Shown: positions 1 through 7,018 of the stretch, one piece after another
How the letters are laid out: each line of letters begins with the position of its first letter
Numbering within the stretch: the stretch's first letter is position 1
Assembly (NCBI GenBank): GCA_006227965.1
Contig: SBFL01000309.1
Location: 1-9,187, forward strand
DNA: 9,187 nt
From: Bacteroidota bacterium
GTDB taxonomy: Bacteria > Bacteroidota > Bacteroidia > Flavobacteriales > Flavobacteriaceae
Direction: 5' to 3'
Notes under the pieces: model-generated
What the model saw: the letters and a program-made list of their open reading frames with translations, nothing else
The model's database searches: none
Told to the model about the DNA's origin: nothing
Made by a program: the position numbers and the translations under genes

Positions 1-2733
1 GACCCTGGGATCGGTATTGGTACTTCCTTCTCCCGTCCAGCGGTTCAGTACATAGGCGGAGCGATTGACAAGGGGCTGGTTCCGCTCGTAATTCCTCACA
101 ATCTCGTTTCCAATGGACGCAAAGGCATAGGCCGTGAAGTCCCATTGGTTCCATTTCAGGGCAATGTTCAGACCCATGGTCGCATCGGGAATCGGGTTTC
201 CGATATCGGTGCGATCGTCGTTGTCAATAACACCATCCCCATTGATATCAACAAATCGAAGGTCCCCGGGGCCGGCATTTGGTTGGGTGGCATGGGCTTC
301 CACTTCCTCCTGGTTCTGGAAGATCCCATCGGTCTGTAGACCGAAGAAGTACCCCAGGGACTTTCCGTCTTCCATCCGCGCAGGCGGGTCCTGCCCTACC
401 CCAAAGGAGCCTCCCGGAATAAAGCCAACACCGTTGTTCACGGAGATAACCTCGTTGTCCAGGAACGTTACATTGTAGTTGAAACTGGCCGTAAAAGGCT
501 TTGAACGGTCGGTTTGATAACCAATGGCAAACTCAAACCCCTTGTTTTCCACGATCCCGGCATTGACCACAGGGGGGGCTGAACCCGGGGCAGCGGCGCC
601 GAGAATGCCGGAAACAGGAGGGGTTACAAGAAGGTCTTCAGTACGCCTATTGAAATAATCTGCCGTAATGTCTACCCGGTCGTTGAACAGCCGCAAGTCC
701 AACCCGATATCAAGTGTCTTTTGCTCTTCCCACTGTATTTCCGGGTTTGAAATGGCCCCGGCTGCCTTTCCGAAGACAAGGTCGCCGTCGATCACATAAG
801 CCGCTTCCCCGGAGAGCACCGAGCGAAAGGCGTTGGTCGCGATCCGGTCGTTCCCGACGATTCCGTAACTCGCCCGGAGCTTCATGAAATCCAGCCAGTT
901 GGAATCCCCCATGAACTCCTCCTCGGTGAGGACCCATCCAAGCGATCCGGAAGGAAAGTAACCAAACCGGTTTCTGGGTCCGAAATTACTGGACCCGTCC
1001 CTTCGAATGATCCCCGACAGAAGGTATTTGTCCTTATAATTATATTGGGCCCTGAAAAAGTAGGATAGCAGGCGGGAATCAAACTTGCCGACGGTATTTT
1101 GGAAATTGTCAACAACTTCCGAGGCATTGTCCAGATCCGCATTCATATAATCGTTCCCTGGAATATCGAACCCTGTGGCACCTGAAAACTGGCCGCTTGT
1201 CTTAAAAAGGGACATACCAAGAGTAGCCTGAAGGTTGTGATCTTCCCCGAAATCCCGGTTGTAGTTTAGAAACGTATCCCACGTGAAATCGCGAAACAGG
1301 TTTTTGCCTTCCGTTACAAAATTCCGGTCTACATTAAATACCTTCCCGGATCCATAGAAAACCGTGGGAAAAAATGCCTTGGATTTTACTTCGGCATAAT
1401 TGAACTGGAAGTTGGATTCCAGGGTGAAGTCATTAAGGAAGGTATAGGCAGCACCAATCTTTCCGCTTATCCGGTCCACTTCGGTTTTATTATACGTGTC
1501 CTCTATCTGGGCCAGCGGGTTAATCACCTCATTACCCAGCCCTTCTGCCAGGGTGAATTCCCCGGTCCGAGGGTCACGAACTGCGAAGGTGGGAGCATTG
1601 TTCAGGGCGTTGAACAGGACCGATCCAAGTGCATTTTCGGGAAGGGTTTTCCGGGCGGTCCCTGTGTAGAGAGCATTGGCTACCACCTTCAGATTTTCCA
1701 GGAGGTCCGTATTGAAATTCACCCGTGCCGTATACCGGTTGAAGTTGGATTTGCCTCCGCCCACAACACCGTCCTGGGTGAGGTATGAAAGTCCAAAGGA
1801 ATAAGAAGATTTTTCCGTTCCTCCGTTGGCCGAGAAGTTGTGATTAAAGATAGGGGCCGTCTGAAATACCTCGTCCTGCCAGTCCGTGCCAACACCCAGA
1901 GGGGAAATATCCGGGAAGGGCAGCGGATCCCCTCCTGCCGCGAAAGCCTCGTTCGCTATAACGGCATATTCGGTAGCGTTCAGAACAGGTATTTCCCTGG
2001 AGGTTTCCTGAAAACCTCCCCAGGCATCGTAAGTAAACTTCAGGTCCGTATTCTTTCGACCCGTCTTGGTGGTTATGAGGATAACCCCATTGGCCGCCCG
2101 AACCCCATATATACCTGCCGTAGCATCTTTCAGAACATTGATGCTTTCGATGTCACTGGGGTTGATGACACTCAGGTCTTCGATCACGTTCCCGTCCACC
2201 AGGATAAGGGGACGGTTGTCCCCATTGGTGGAGATCCCCCGGATCCGGATATTGGAAGCGCTTCCAGGTGAGCCGGATTCGGTAGTGACCTGCACCCCGG
2301 CCACCTGCCCCTGCAGGGCCTGTTCCACCCGCGTCGGGTTTAATTCTTCTATGGTTTCGGATCCCACAACCGAGACAGCGCCGGTGAGCTCTTTTTTCCG
2401 CTGTGTTCCGTATCCAATGACCACCACCTCGTCCAGTGCACTTACGTCTTCCTGCATCAGGATAGTGATGGTTTCAGCCTGACGCACCGGGTATTCAGCA
2501 GGCAAAAAGCCTATGTAGGAAAACACAAGCACATCCCCGGCACTTAGCCCTGACAACACAAAATTACCGTCAAAATCCGTGGATGTGCCCGTAGTGGTAT
2601 TTTTTACGATAACATTTACCCCGGGCATAAGCTCGCTTGTCTCCGCATCCCGAACCACCCCATTAACGGTGATATCCTGGGACCATGCCTGGGAGGCAAA
2701 CAATACCAAACAACTAATTAGGAAACCCCTCAT
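1..2733 (-). CDS. SusC/RagA-family TonB-linked outer membrane receptor, C-terminus off-window
   Basis: This is an outer-membrane TonB-dependent porin of the SusC/RagA type, which imports glycans or peptides together with a SusD lipoprotein. The frame is open from the ATG at 2733 to base 1, giving 911 codons with no stop. Residues 1-18 form a signal peptide (MRGFLISCLVLFASQAWS, cleaved before QD). Residues about 20-95 are a carboxypeptidase-regulatory-like beta-sandwich. The plug starts with the EVVVIGYGTQRKK motif (residues 102 on), and the family signature GVRAANGVILITTKTG ends at residue 225. The beta-barrel follows. Near the visible end is the conserved loop DINGDGVIDNDD (residues 829-840). 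Family members usually have about 1,000 residues, so roughly the last 100 are missing only because the window ends. The frame was spot-checked at four places and no frameshift was found. A SusD gene is expected just beyond base 1. The transported substrate is unknown. Confidence 0.96.
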   Translation of the reverse strand, partial: MRGFLISCLVLFASQAWSQDITVNGVVRDAETSELMPGVNVIVKNTTTGTSTDFDGNFVLSGLSAGDVLVFSYIGFLPAEYPVRQAETITILMQEDVSALDEVVVIGYGTQRKKELTGAVSVVGSETIEELNPTRVEQALQGQVAGVQVTTESGSPGSASNIRIRGISTNGDNRPLILVDGNVIEDLSVINPSDIESINVLKDATAGIYGVRAANGVILITTKTGRKNTDLKFTYDAWGGFQETSREIPVLNATEYAVIANEAFAAGGDPLPFPDISPLGVGTDWQDEVFQTAPIFNHNFSANGGTEKSSYSFGLSYLTQDGVVGGGKSNFNRYTARVNFNTDLLENLKVVANALYTGTARKTLPENALGSVLFNALNNAPTFAVRDPRTGEFTLAEGLGNEVINPLAQIEDTYNKTEVDRISGKIGAAYTFLNDFTLESNFQFNYAEVKSKAFFPTVFYGSGKVFNVDRNFVTEGKNLFRDFTWDTFLNYNRDFGEDHNLQATLGMSLFKTSGQFSGATGFDIPGNDYMNADLDNASEVVDNFQNTVGKFDSRLLSYFFRAQYNYKDKYLLSGIIRRDGSSNFGPRNRFGYFPSGSLGWVLTEEEFMGDSNWLDFMKLRASYGIVGNDRIATNAFRSVLSGEAAYVIDGDLVFGKAAGAISNPEIQWEEQKTLDIGLDLRLFNDRVDITADYFNRRTEDLLVTPPVSGILGAAAPGSAPPVVNAGIVENKGFEFAIGYQTDRSKPFTASFNYNVTFLDNEVISVNNGVGFIPGGSFGVGQDPPARMEDGKSLGYFFGLQTDGIFQNQEEVEAHATQPNAGPGDLRFVDINGDGVIDNDDRTDIGNPIPDATMGLNIALKWNQWDFTAYAFASIGNEIVRNYERNQPLVNRSAYVLNRWTGEGSTNTDPRV

Positions 2734-2861
2734 GTCGATCACAGTTTTGTGGAGGGTAATTTACCAGTTAATCTTATGTTAAGTCCTATTTGACACCTCT
2801 ACAAAAAACATACAAATCGGAATTTAAAAGGTTAATAATTATGAATATCACACTTAGTTGC

Positions 2862-2892
2862 CAAAATTATTGGTATTCTGCAAATTCTTAAA
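2862..2892 (-). promoter_or_regulatory. Candidate Bacteroidota promoter of the susC-like gene
   Basis: On the minus strand, TAATTTTG (2869-2862) matches all fixed positions of the Bacteroidota -7 consensus TAnnTTTG. TTTA (2892-2889), one base off the -33 consensus TTTG, lies exactly 19 bases upstream, which is the usual spacing. Transcription would start near 2856, giving a leader of about 120 bases before the ATG at 2733. The -33 box sits in the loop region of a perfect inverted repeat. A weaker -7 candidate, TATGTTTT (2812-2805), lies closer to the gene. Prediction from sequence only. Confidence 0.5.
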
Positions 2893-2911
2893 TTGGGAAT
2901 TTGCAGAATAC
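2873..2911. repeat. Perfect 15-bp inverted repeat between the regulator and susC-like genes
   Basis: GTATTCTGCAAATTC (2873-2887) is followed after 9 bases by its exact reverse complement (2897-2911). Three more pairs can form outside if one base is bulged. The element begins 62 bases after the regulator's stop codon zone ends and lies about 140 bases before the susC-like ATG. Its arms flank the candidate -33 box, so an operator is possible. As RNA it would form a hairpin, so it could also be a terminator for the regulator gene. Against the terminator, the minus-strand sequence after the stem (CAATAATTTTGG) has no clean U run, and the stem has only five G/C pairs. Confidence 0.75.
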
Positions 2912-2930
2912 AATGATCGGTAAACCCAAA

Positions 2931-2954
2931 ATGTTGTGGTAATGTTGAGGTAAT
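2931..2954. repeat. 11-bp tandem direct repeat in the regulator/susC spacer
   Basis: GTTGTGGTAAT (2933-2943) is followed at once by GTTGAGGTAAT (2944-2954). The two units differ at one base, and the AT at 2931-2932 extends the periodicity. A period of 11 bases places both units on the same face of the helix, which suits a dimeric or paired activator site. The repeat is about 60-90 bases upstream of the candidate transcription start of the susC-like gene. Binding by the adjacent LuxR-type regulator is inference. Confidence 0.6.
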
Positions 2955-2984
2955 CAGAAACCTTGTGCAGTAAAAAACCCCTCC

Positions 2985-5861
2985 CTAGAGTTCGAGGATG
3001 TAGGCCGTGAGGCTCTCCTGGTGTGACAGGGCCATCTTTTTTCGAAGACGGTAGCGCTTTACTTCCACGCTTCGAACCGAGATATTGAGCAGTGGTGCTA
3101 TCTCTTTGGAGGACAGGTTCAGGCGAAGGTATGCGCATAACCGGAGGTCATTTGGGGTGAGATCCGGGTGCAGTTGCTTTACTTTATGCAGAAAATCCTT
3201 GTCAGCATTGTTGAAGGCTTCTTCGAAGAATTTCCAGTCATCTTCATTGCCAATGTTGCGGTCTATTGTCCGGATTACGGAAGAAATTTGGGCAGGGTCC
3301 TTTACCTGATTTAACTGTTCCTTGAGGGCGTTGAGGAATTCATTTTTCTTGATCAGGCTCATGGTCGAAACCGCCAATTCACGATTCTTGCTTTCTATTT
3401 CCTGATGTAATTTCGCATTTCGGATCTCCATGATCTTCTTTTTCGCCTTAAGTTTGTTGCGCTTGGTCTTCCTCCGATTCTCCTCCATGATCTTATGCCG
3501 TTGCTTTTGGTAATGCAACTTATAGAGGCGGTTCACGCCGAGTAAAATCAGGATGAATGCAAGGGCATATCCCCCTATTGCCGAGTAACTCAGATACCAG
3601 GGGCGAAGCACCTTAAAGGAATACCTCGCAGGAGTTACAGAGAGGGCCTCTCCAATTCTGGCCCGGACCTCAAACACATAATCTCCGTAGGGCATATTGC
3701 TAAAGGTGACCCGGGGCGTGGTGGTCCACTGGCCCCACTCGTCCTGGTATCCCAAAAGGCGGTATTGATACTCCACCTCCCTGAACTTACCAAATTCAGG
3801 TACCGAATACTCCATTGAAATATTGCCCTCTTTGAAGGGTAGCTCCGGCTTCTCGTCCAATTCGAAATATTGAAACGCCTGATCTCGTAAAACTTTGTGC
3901 ACCCGGGTTATCCGGATTTCCGGAGCTTTTTGATCAATTTTGTTAAGGTCGAGGATCAAAAAGCCATTGGAGCGCCCAATCAGATAATTTTCCCGGCCCA
4001 GAGGCGTGAGGCATTCAAACCCCATTACTCCCAGGTTCGGACGAAAATCTGCCGGCACATCCACTGTCTTCAAAACAGGAACAACATCCAGTGGTCCGGG
4101 ATCTAGATAATGGATGGCCCCGTTCCCAAAACCCCATAGCCTTCCTTTAGTCGGGTCCGGAACCAAAACTCCCACGGGCTTGTCGATTCTGTTCATAAGC
4201 ACTCTTGTATTGGTCGAATCCAACACGAATTCCCCCACGGATTCAGAATATTTATAAAGGCCTGTATCCGTGGCGTAATAAAGGCTGTTTCCGTATTTGA
4301 ACAAACTTGCCCCTACACCCCAGGGGGGCCGCTGCTTTTTGATTGAGACCTCACGGTAGTTTTGGTTTGTCTCCAGGGTGTAAACACCCTTGTATTCATG
4401 GTTGACGATAAGTTCGCCCTCATCGGTAAAATCAAAGAATCTGCTGGAAATGTCAAATCCGGCCAGGGTATTTCGGAACTCCCAGCCACTGGGCCCCATG
4501 GCGAGGATGCTAAGTCCCTGGTAATTTCCCTGAAGCAGGAGAGAATCCTTTCCCGGAATAGGCTTCACATCCCAGGTGCCCGGTTGGTCTGATATGAGTT
4601 CCGCCCTTCCACGACGCACTACGAACGTCCCCTGATTATGACCGCAAAAAAGGGTGCCGTCTATCTCGCGAATACTCCAAATCTGTCCTTCCGTACCACG
4701 GATAAATTCAAAATCCCCAGATGCCTCCAAATCCCGTAGAAACAGGCCCTGATTCGTTCCGAGATACAGATAGCCCTCATAAACTGCCGCGGCATAAACG
4801 ACCCCGAGCCGTCCCGCCGGATCATTGTATTCTCTGAAGGCCGAACTCCGGTTAACCACACTGATCCCATTATCCAGGCCCAACCAGAGGTTGCCATCCC
4901 GGTCCTCTTCCAGTGCCAGGACCGTATTGTTGTTCAATCCATTTTCTTTGTTGAGATGACGCATCACCCGGCCCGTTTCATCGAGCAGGAAAACGCCCTG
5001 TGAAATGGTTCCAAGGGCTATAGATCCGTCCATCAGCTGAATACAACTGTATATTTTTACGGGGGATTCGGAATCGATGGTTAACTCCTTACGGGCAACC
5101 AACCGGCTGCCTGATAATTCGAAAAACCCTCCGCTCTCTGTGATGAAGACAAGCCGTCCCTGCATCCCTGCCACACCAACGAATACCAATTCCTTTGTAT
5201 CCTCAGTTAACAATGGAACAGGCTTTCCATGCTCAAGTTTGAACAACGATCCTTCCCCCTGGAAATAAATGGCGTCCTGATACGTAAATAATTGTGCTCT
5301 CAATGCTTCGGACGGGAATACCTCAAAGCTGCCATCTGAAATCCGGTACGCATAGATGCGCTGCAGGGACTGGAAGAGTACCCAGTCTGCCAATGTTCGA
5401 ATTTTCCAGAATTGTTCATCCTCCAATAAATCATCATGCAGATCCTTGCTGAGGGAGGTATACTCCAGGCCGCCTATGGAATCACGCTCCCAATATCCAA
5501 ATTCCATGTAACAACCCGAATAAATCCTGTTTCCCCGGGCCATTACCGAACGAAGTACGGATCCGTTTGGGGAAGGATAGCGATTCCAGGATACTCCGTT
5601 GAATTCAAGGAGGCCGCCGTTATTTGCAAAATAAATCCGCCCGTCTGCAGCCTGGGTAATTCCCCAGTTCTGGTTTTCCGCCTTGTAATCCCTGGGCTGA
5701 TAGTTCTGAATGGGAGGCAGTACCTGGCTGCCAAGCAACTGGACAAAAAGAACGGCAAAAAAAAGAGCGAAGTTTTTCAAGCTTTCCACGCGGGGGTTTT
5801 GAGCGCTTACCTCAACGCTTGTGGGGTCAAAATGAAAAAAGGGGTCAAACGATCTCGGCAC
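2985..5861 (-). CDS. Membrane-spanning one-component regulator: beta-propeller, Y_Y_Y domain, LuxR helix-turn-helix
   Basis: This is a sensor and transcription factor in one chain, probably controlling the SusC-like operon downstream. Numbered from GTG 5861 (958 residues), a hydrophobic signal segment lies at 31-44. A periplasmic propeller of reg_prop-like repeats covers about 55-640, with blades such as DRDGNLWLGLDNGISVV (321-337) and GYLYLGTNQGLFL. The triple-tyrosine domain is at about 685-750, including YQYRLLGYQDEWGQW. One membrane helix is at about 757-776. A basic coiled coil follows to about 853, and a LuxR/GerE helix-turn-helix covers about 899-945 (LTPNDLRLCAYL, SSKEIAPLLNISVRSVEVKR). 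There is no histidine-kinase, receiver or AraC domain, unlike hybrid two-component PUL sensors. A stop codon directly precedes 5861 and no ATG occurs before residue 107. Better starts may be GTG 5789 or TTG 5780, which give short standard signal peptides. With GTG 5861 the gene overlaps clpS by 17 bases. The ligand is unknown. Confidence 0.93.
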   Translation of the reverse strand: MPRSFDPFFHFDPTSVEVSAQNPRVESLKNFALFFAVLFVQLLGSQVLPPIQNYQPRDYKAENQNWGITQAADGRIYFANNGGLLEFNGVSWNRYPSPNGSVLRSVMARGNRIYSGCYMEFGYWERDSIGGLEYTSLSKDLHDDLLEDEQFWKIRTLADWVLFQSLQRIYAYRISDGSFEVFPSEALRAQLFTYQDAIYFQGEGSLFKLEHGKPVPLLTEDTKELVFVGVAGMQGRLVFITESGGFFELSGSRLVARKELTIDSESPVKIYSCIQLMDGSIALGTISQGVFLLDETGRVMRHLNKENGLNNNTVLALEEDRDGNLWLGLDNGISVVNRSSAFREYNDPAGRLGVVYAAAVYEGYLYLGTNQGLFLRDLEASGDFEFIRGTEGQIWSIREIDGTLFCGHNQGTFVVRRGRAELISDQPGTWDVKPIPGKDSLLLQGNYQGLSILAMGPSGWEFRNTLAGFDISSRFFDFTDEGELIVNHEYKGVYTLETNQNYREVSIKKQRPPWGVGASLFKYGNSLYYATDTGLYKYSESVGEFVLDSTNTRVLMNRIDKPVGVLVPDPTKGRLWGFGNGAIHYLDPGPLDVVPVLKTVDVPADFRPNLGVMGFECLTPLGRENYLIGRSNGFLILDLNKIDQKAPEIRITRVHKVLRDQAFQYFELDEKPELPFKEGNISMEYSVPEFGKFREVEYQYRLLGYQDEWGQWTTTPRVTFSNMPYGDYVFEVRARIGEALSVTPARYSFKVLRPWYLSYSAIGGYALAFILILLGVNRLYKLHYQKQRHKIMEENRRKTKRNKLKAKKKIMEIRNAKLHQEIESKNRELAVSTMSLIKKNEFLNALKEQLNQVKDPAQISSVIRTIDRNIGNEDDWKFFEEAFNNADKDFLHKVKQLHPDLTPNDLRLCAYLRLNLSSKEIAPLLNISVRSVEVKRYRLRKKMALSHQESLTAYILEL
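5823..5849. repeat. 9-bp direct repeat GGGGTCAAA at the clpS/regulator junction
   Basis: GGGGTCAAA occurs at 5823-5831 and again at 5841-5849, start-to-start 18 bases, separated by an A-rich stretch (ATGAAAAAA). On the coding strand the unit reads TTTGACCCC. The upstream copy covers the clpS stop codon. If the regulator starts at 5789 or 5780, both copies lie in its untranslated leader and could be an autoregulatory site. If it starts at 5861, they are coding sequence (FDPFFHFDP) and the repeat could reflect protein sequence. Confidence 0.5.
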
Positions 5862-6120
5862 TTAAACCCGCCTGCAAGAGCCGGGTGCAGCGTGGTTTCA
5901 GGTCACTGTATTCTCCCGTCTTAACGGTGCATTTACCGTTGTAGTGAACAATCAGGGAACATTGCTCCGCCTGTTCAGGCGTATGTTCACACACATCAAT
6001 CAGGGTCTGTATAACGTGGTCAAAGGTATTTACCTCATCGTTGAACAGCACTATCTCATTGATATCCTTCTCCTTTTGATCCACCAGAAGGGATTCCTGC
6101 AAGCGTTCCTTTGTACTCAT
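5845..6120 (-). CDS. clpS: ATP-dependent Clp protease adaptor ClpS
   Basis: ClpS is the cytoplasmic adaptor that recognises N-degron substrates and delivers them to the Clp unfoldase (ClpA or ClpC) for degradation by ClpP. The 91-residue product has a short flexible N-terminus (residues 1-20) and then the folded core. The core contains the family motif IVLFNDEVNTFDHVIQTL (23-40) and LIVHYNGKC (56-64). N27, D28 and H59 appear to correspond to the residues that hold the alpha-amino group of the N-degron in characterised ClpS. The AEQC and VKTGE segments are typical of Bacteroidota members. The ATG at 6120 was chosen because an in-frame extension to 6240 overlaps prmA and adds 40 non-homologous residues. 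It lies 46 bases after prmA and touches the regulator gene. Length and motifs are normal. Confidence 0.96.
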   Translation of the reverse strand: MSTKERLQESLLVDQKEKDINEIVLFNDEVNTFDHVIQTLIDVCEHTPEQAEQCSLIVHYNGKCTVKTGEYSDLKPRCTRLLQAGLSAEIV

Positions 6121-6137
6121 AGTCAACGGCTTTGACA

Positions 6138-6145
6138 CGAATATA
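6138..6145 (-). promoter_or_regulatory. Possible -7 promoter box in front of clpS
   Basis: In the 46-base prmA-clpS gap the minus strand carries TATATTCG, seven of eight positions compatible with TAnnTTTG (counting free positions), preceded by an A8 tract. It is 17 bases from the clpS ATG, so any leader would be about 10 bases. No clear -33 TTTG is seen at the right spacing, so read-through from prmA may be enough to express clpS. Confidence 0.22.
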
Positions 6146-6166
6146 CTAATTTTTTTTAGCCAGTGG

Positions 6167-7006
6167 TCAGGGGGCTTTTTTGAGGAAACGGGCGGCCGTC
6201 CAGTCATCCAGTTCCCTGTTTTCGAGATAGGACAGCCCAAATTTCAAAGCCGTTTTATGCAGATCCGGGAGGTCTCGCCTGTAAAACCCGCTCAATAACA
6301 GTATGCCTTCATCCTTAAGTATTTTCGCATAGGTATTCAGGTCTGCCAACAGCACATTTTTGTTAATGTTGGCCATAACCACGTCAAATTGCCGGTCTTT
6401 GACAGCTCCCACCTCTCCCTTCAAAACCTCGATATCTTCCTGCCCGTTTCGGGCGGTGTTCTCCCGGCCGTTCTCAAAAGCCCAGGAATCTATGTCGATG
6501 GCCGTTATGGGAGAAGCTCCCTTCATGCCCGCCAGGATCGCCAGGACCGCCGTGCCCGACCCGACATCCAGGACGGATTTTCCCCCTAGTTCCATGTCGA
6601 GCAGGTAGTCCAGCATCAGGTAAGTAGTCTGGTGATGGCCGGTCCCGAAACTCATTTTGGGCGATATCACAATATCGAAGGGAATGTCCTGCCGAGCCGG
6701 GTGAAATGGTGCGCGCACCATACACAGGTCCCGGACGCGGATAGGGTCGTACTGCTTTTCCCATTCCTCATTCCAGTTCCGGGCTTCGATCCACTCGGTT
6801 TGCCAGCTGACCTCCCACTCCGGGTTTTTGAGAAACGGTATGTCCCTGAAGGCATCGGCATCCCAGAGCGGTTCTGAGATGTAGGCATTCAGGCCGGATT
6901 CGGTCTCTTCAAAGCTTTCAAAGCCAAGTTCTGAAAGGGCCGCAATAAAAATCTCCCGGGCTGGTTCAACCGGTTTCAGCTCGAGGGCGCAACACAGGTA
7001 TCGCAT
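6167..7006 (-). CDS. prmA: Ribosomal protein L11 methyltransferase PrmA
   Basis: PrmA is a cytoplasmic S-adenosylmethionine-dependent enzyme that methylates ribosomal protein L11. The 279-residue product fits the family's usual 270-300. Residues about 1-75 form the substrate-recognition domain (ELGFESFEETESGLNAYI, 26-43). A linker contains MSFGTGHHQTT (118-128), a strongly conserved PrmA segment. The Rossmann methyltransferase fold has SAM motif I VLDVGSGTAVLAI (145-157), an acidic strand end TAIDID (168-173) and motif IV ANINKNVLL (212-220). Motif I reads GSGTAV where many members have GCGTGV; this is a mild change and should not abolish binding. The ATG at 7006 is 12 bases downstream of the tpiA stop, so the two are very likely co-transcribed. 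The placement between tpiA and clpS fits my memory of flavobacterial gene order. Confidence 0.96.
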   Translation of the reverse strand: MRYLCCALELKPVEPAREIFIAALSELGFESFEETESGLNAYISEPLWDADAFRDIPFLKNPEWEVSWQTEWIEARNWNEEWEKQYDPIRVRDLCMVRAPFHPARQDIPFDIVISPKMSFGTGHHQTTYLMLDYLLDMELGGKSVLDVGSGTAVLAILAGMKGASPITAIDIDSWAFENGRENTARNGQEDIEVLKGEVGAVKDRQFDVVMANINKNVLLADLNTYAKILKDEGILLLSGFYRRDLPDLHKTALKFGLSYLENRELDDWTAARFLKKAP

Positions 7007-7018
7007 TGGGAATATGGG

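Larger units (their letters stand above)
2734..2984. other. AT-rich intergenic spacer with regulatory structure
   Basis: This 251-base gap is the longest non-coding stretch in the window and is visibly richer in A+T than the flanking genes. It holds the 15-bp inverted repeat, the 11-bp tandem repeat and the candidate promoter listed separately. It also holds a short palindrome GGTAATTTACC (2755-2765) about 20 bases before the susC-like ATG. A T6 tract (minus strand, complement of 2972-2977) follows the regulator's stop by 7 bases, but only a weak 4-bp stem precedes it. No coding potential was found here. Confidence 0.8.

Noticed and set aside
1840..2482. Overlapping plus-strand open frames of 143 and 138 codons opposite the susC-like gene
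   Set aside because: They are shadows of the conserved SusC plug region, whose minus-strand translation matches the family throughout.
1..2733. Possible broken susC gene, since short minus-strand frames can be picked out within it
   Set aside because: Reading the frame from 2733 to base 1 gives 911 sense codons with all family motifs; only the window edge truncates it.
2972..3000. Intrinsic terminator right after the regulator stop (T6 tract on the minus strand)
   Set aside because: Only a 4-bp CCTC/GAGG stem can be drawn before the T run, too weak to call a terminator with confidence.
2854..3138. 94-codon minus-strand frame overlapping the regulator's C-terminus and running into the spacer
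   Set aside because: It is in a different frame from the helix-turn-helix coding sequence, has no recognisable content, and passes through the inverted repeat.
5436..5924. 162-codon open frame on the plus strand opposite the regulator's 5' end and clpS tail
   Set aside because: It is antisense to strongly supported coding sequence and the translation shows no family features.
6121..6240. 40-residue N-terminal extension of ClpS
   Set aside because: It overlaps the prmA 3' end, and the normal ClpS N-terminus begins at the ATG at 6120.
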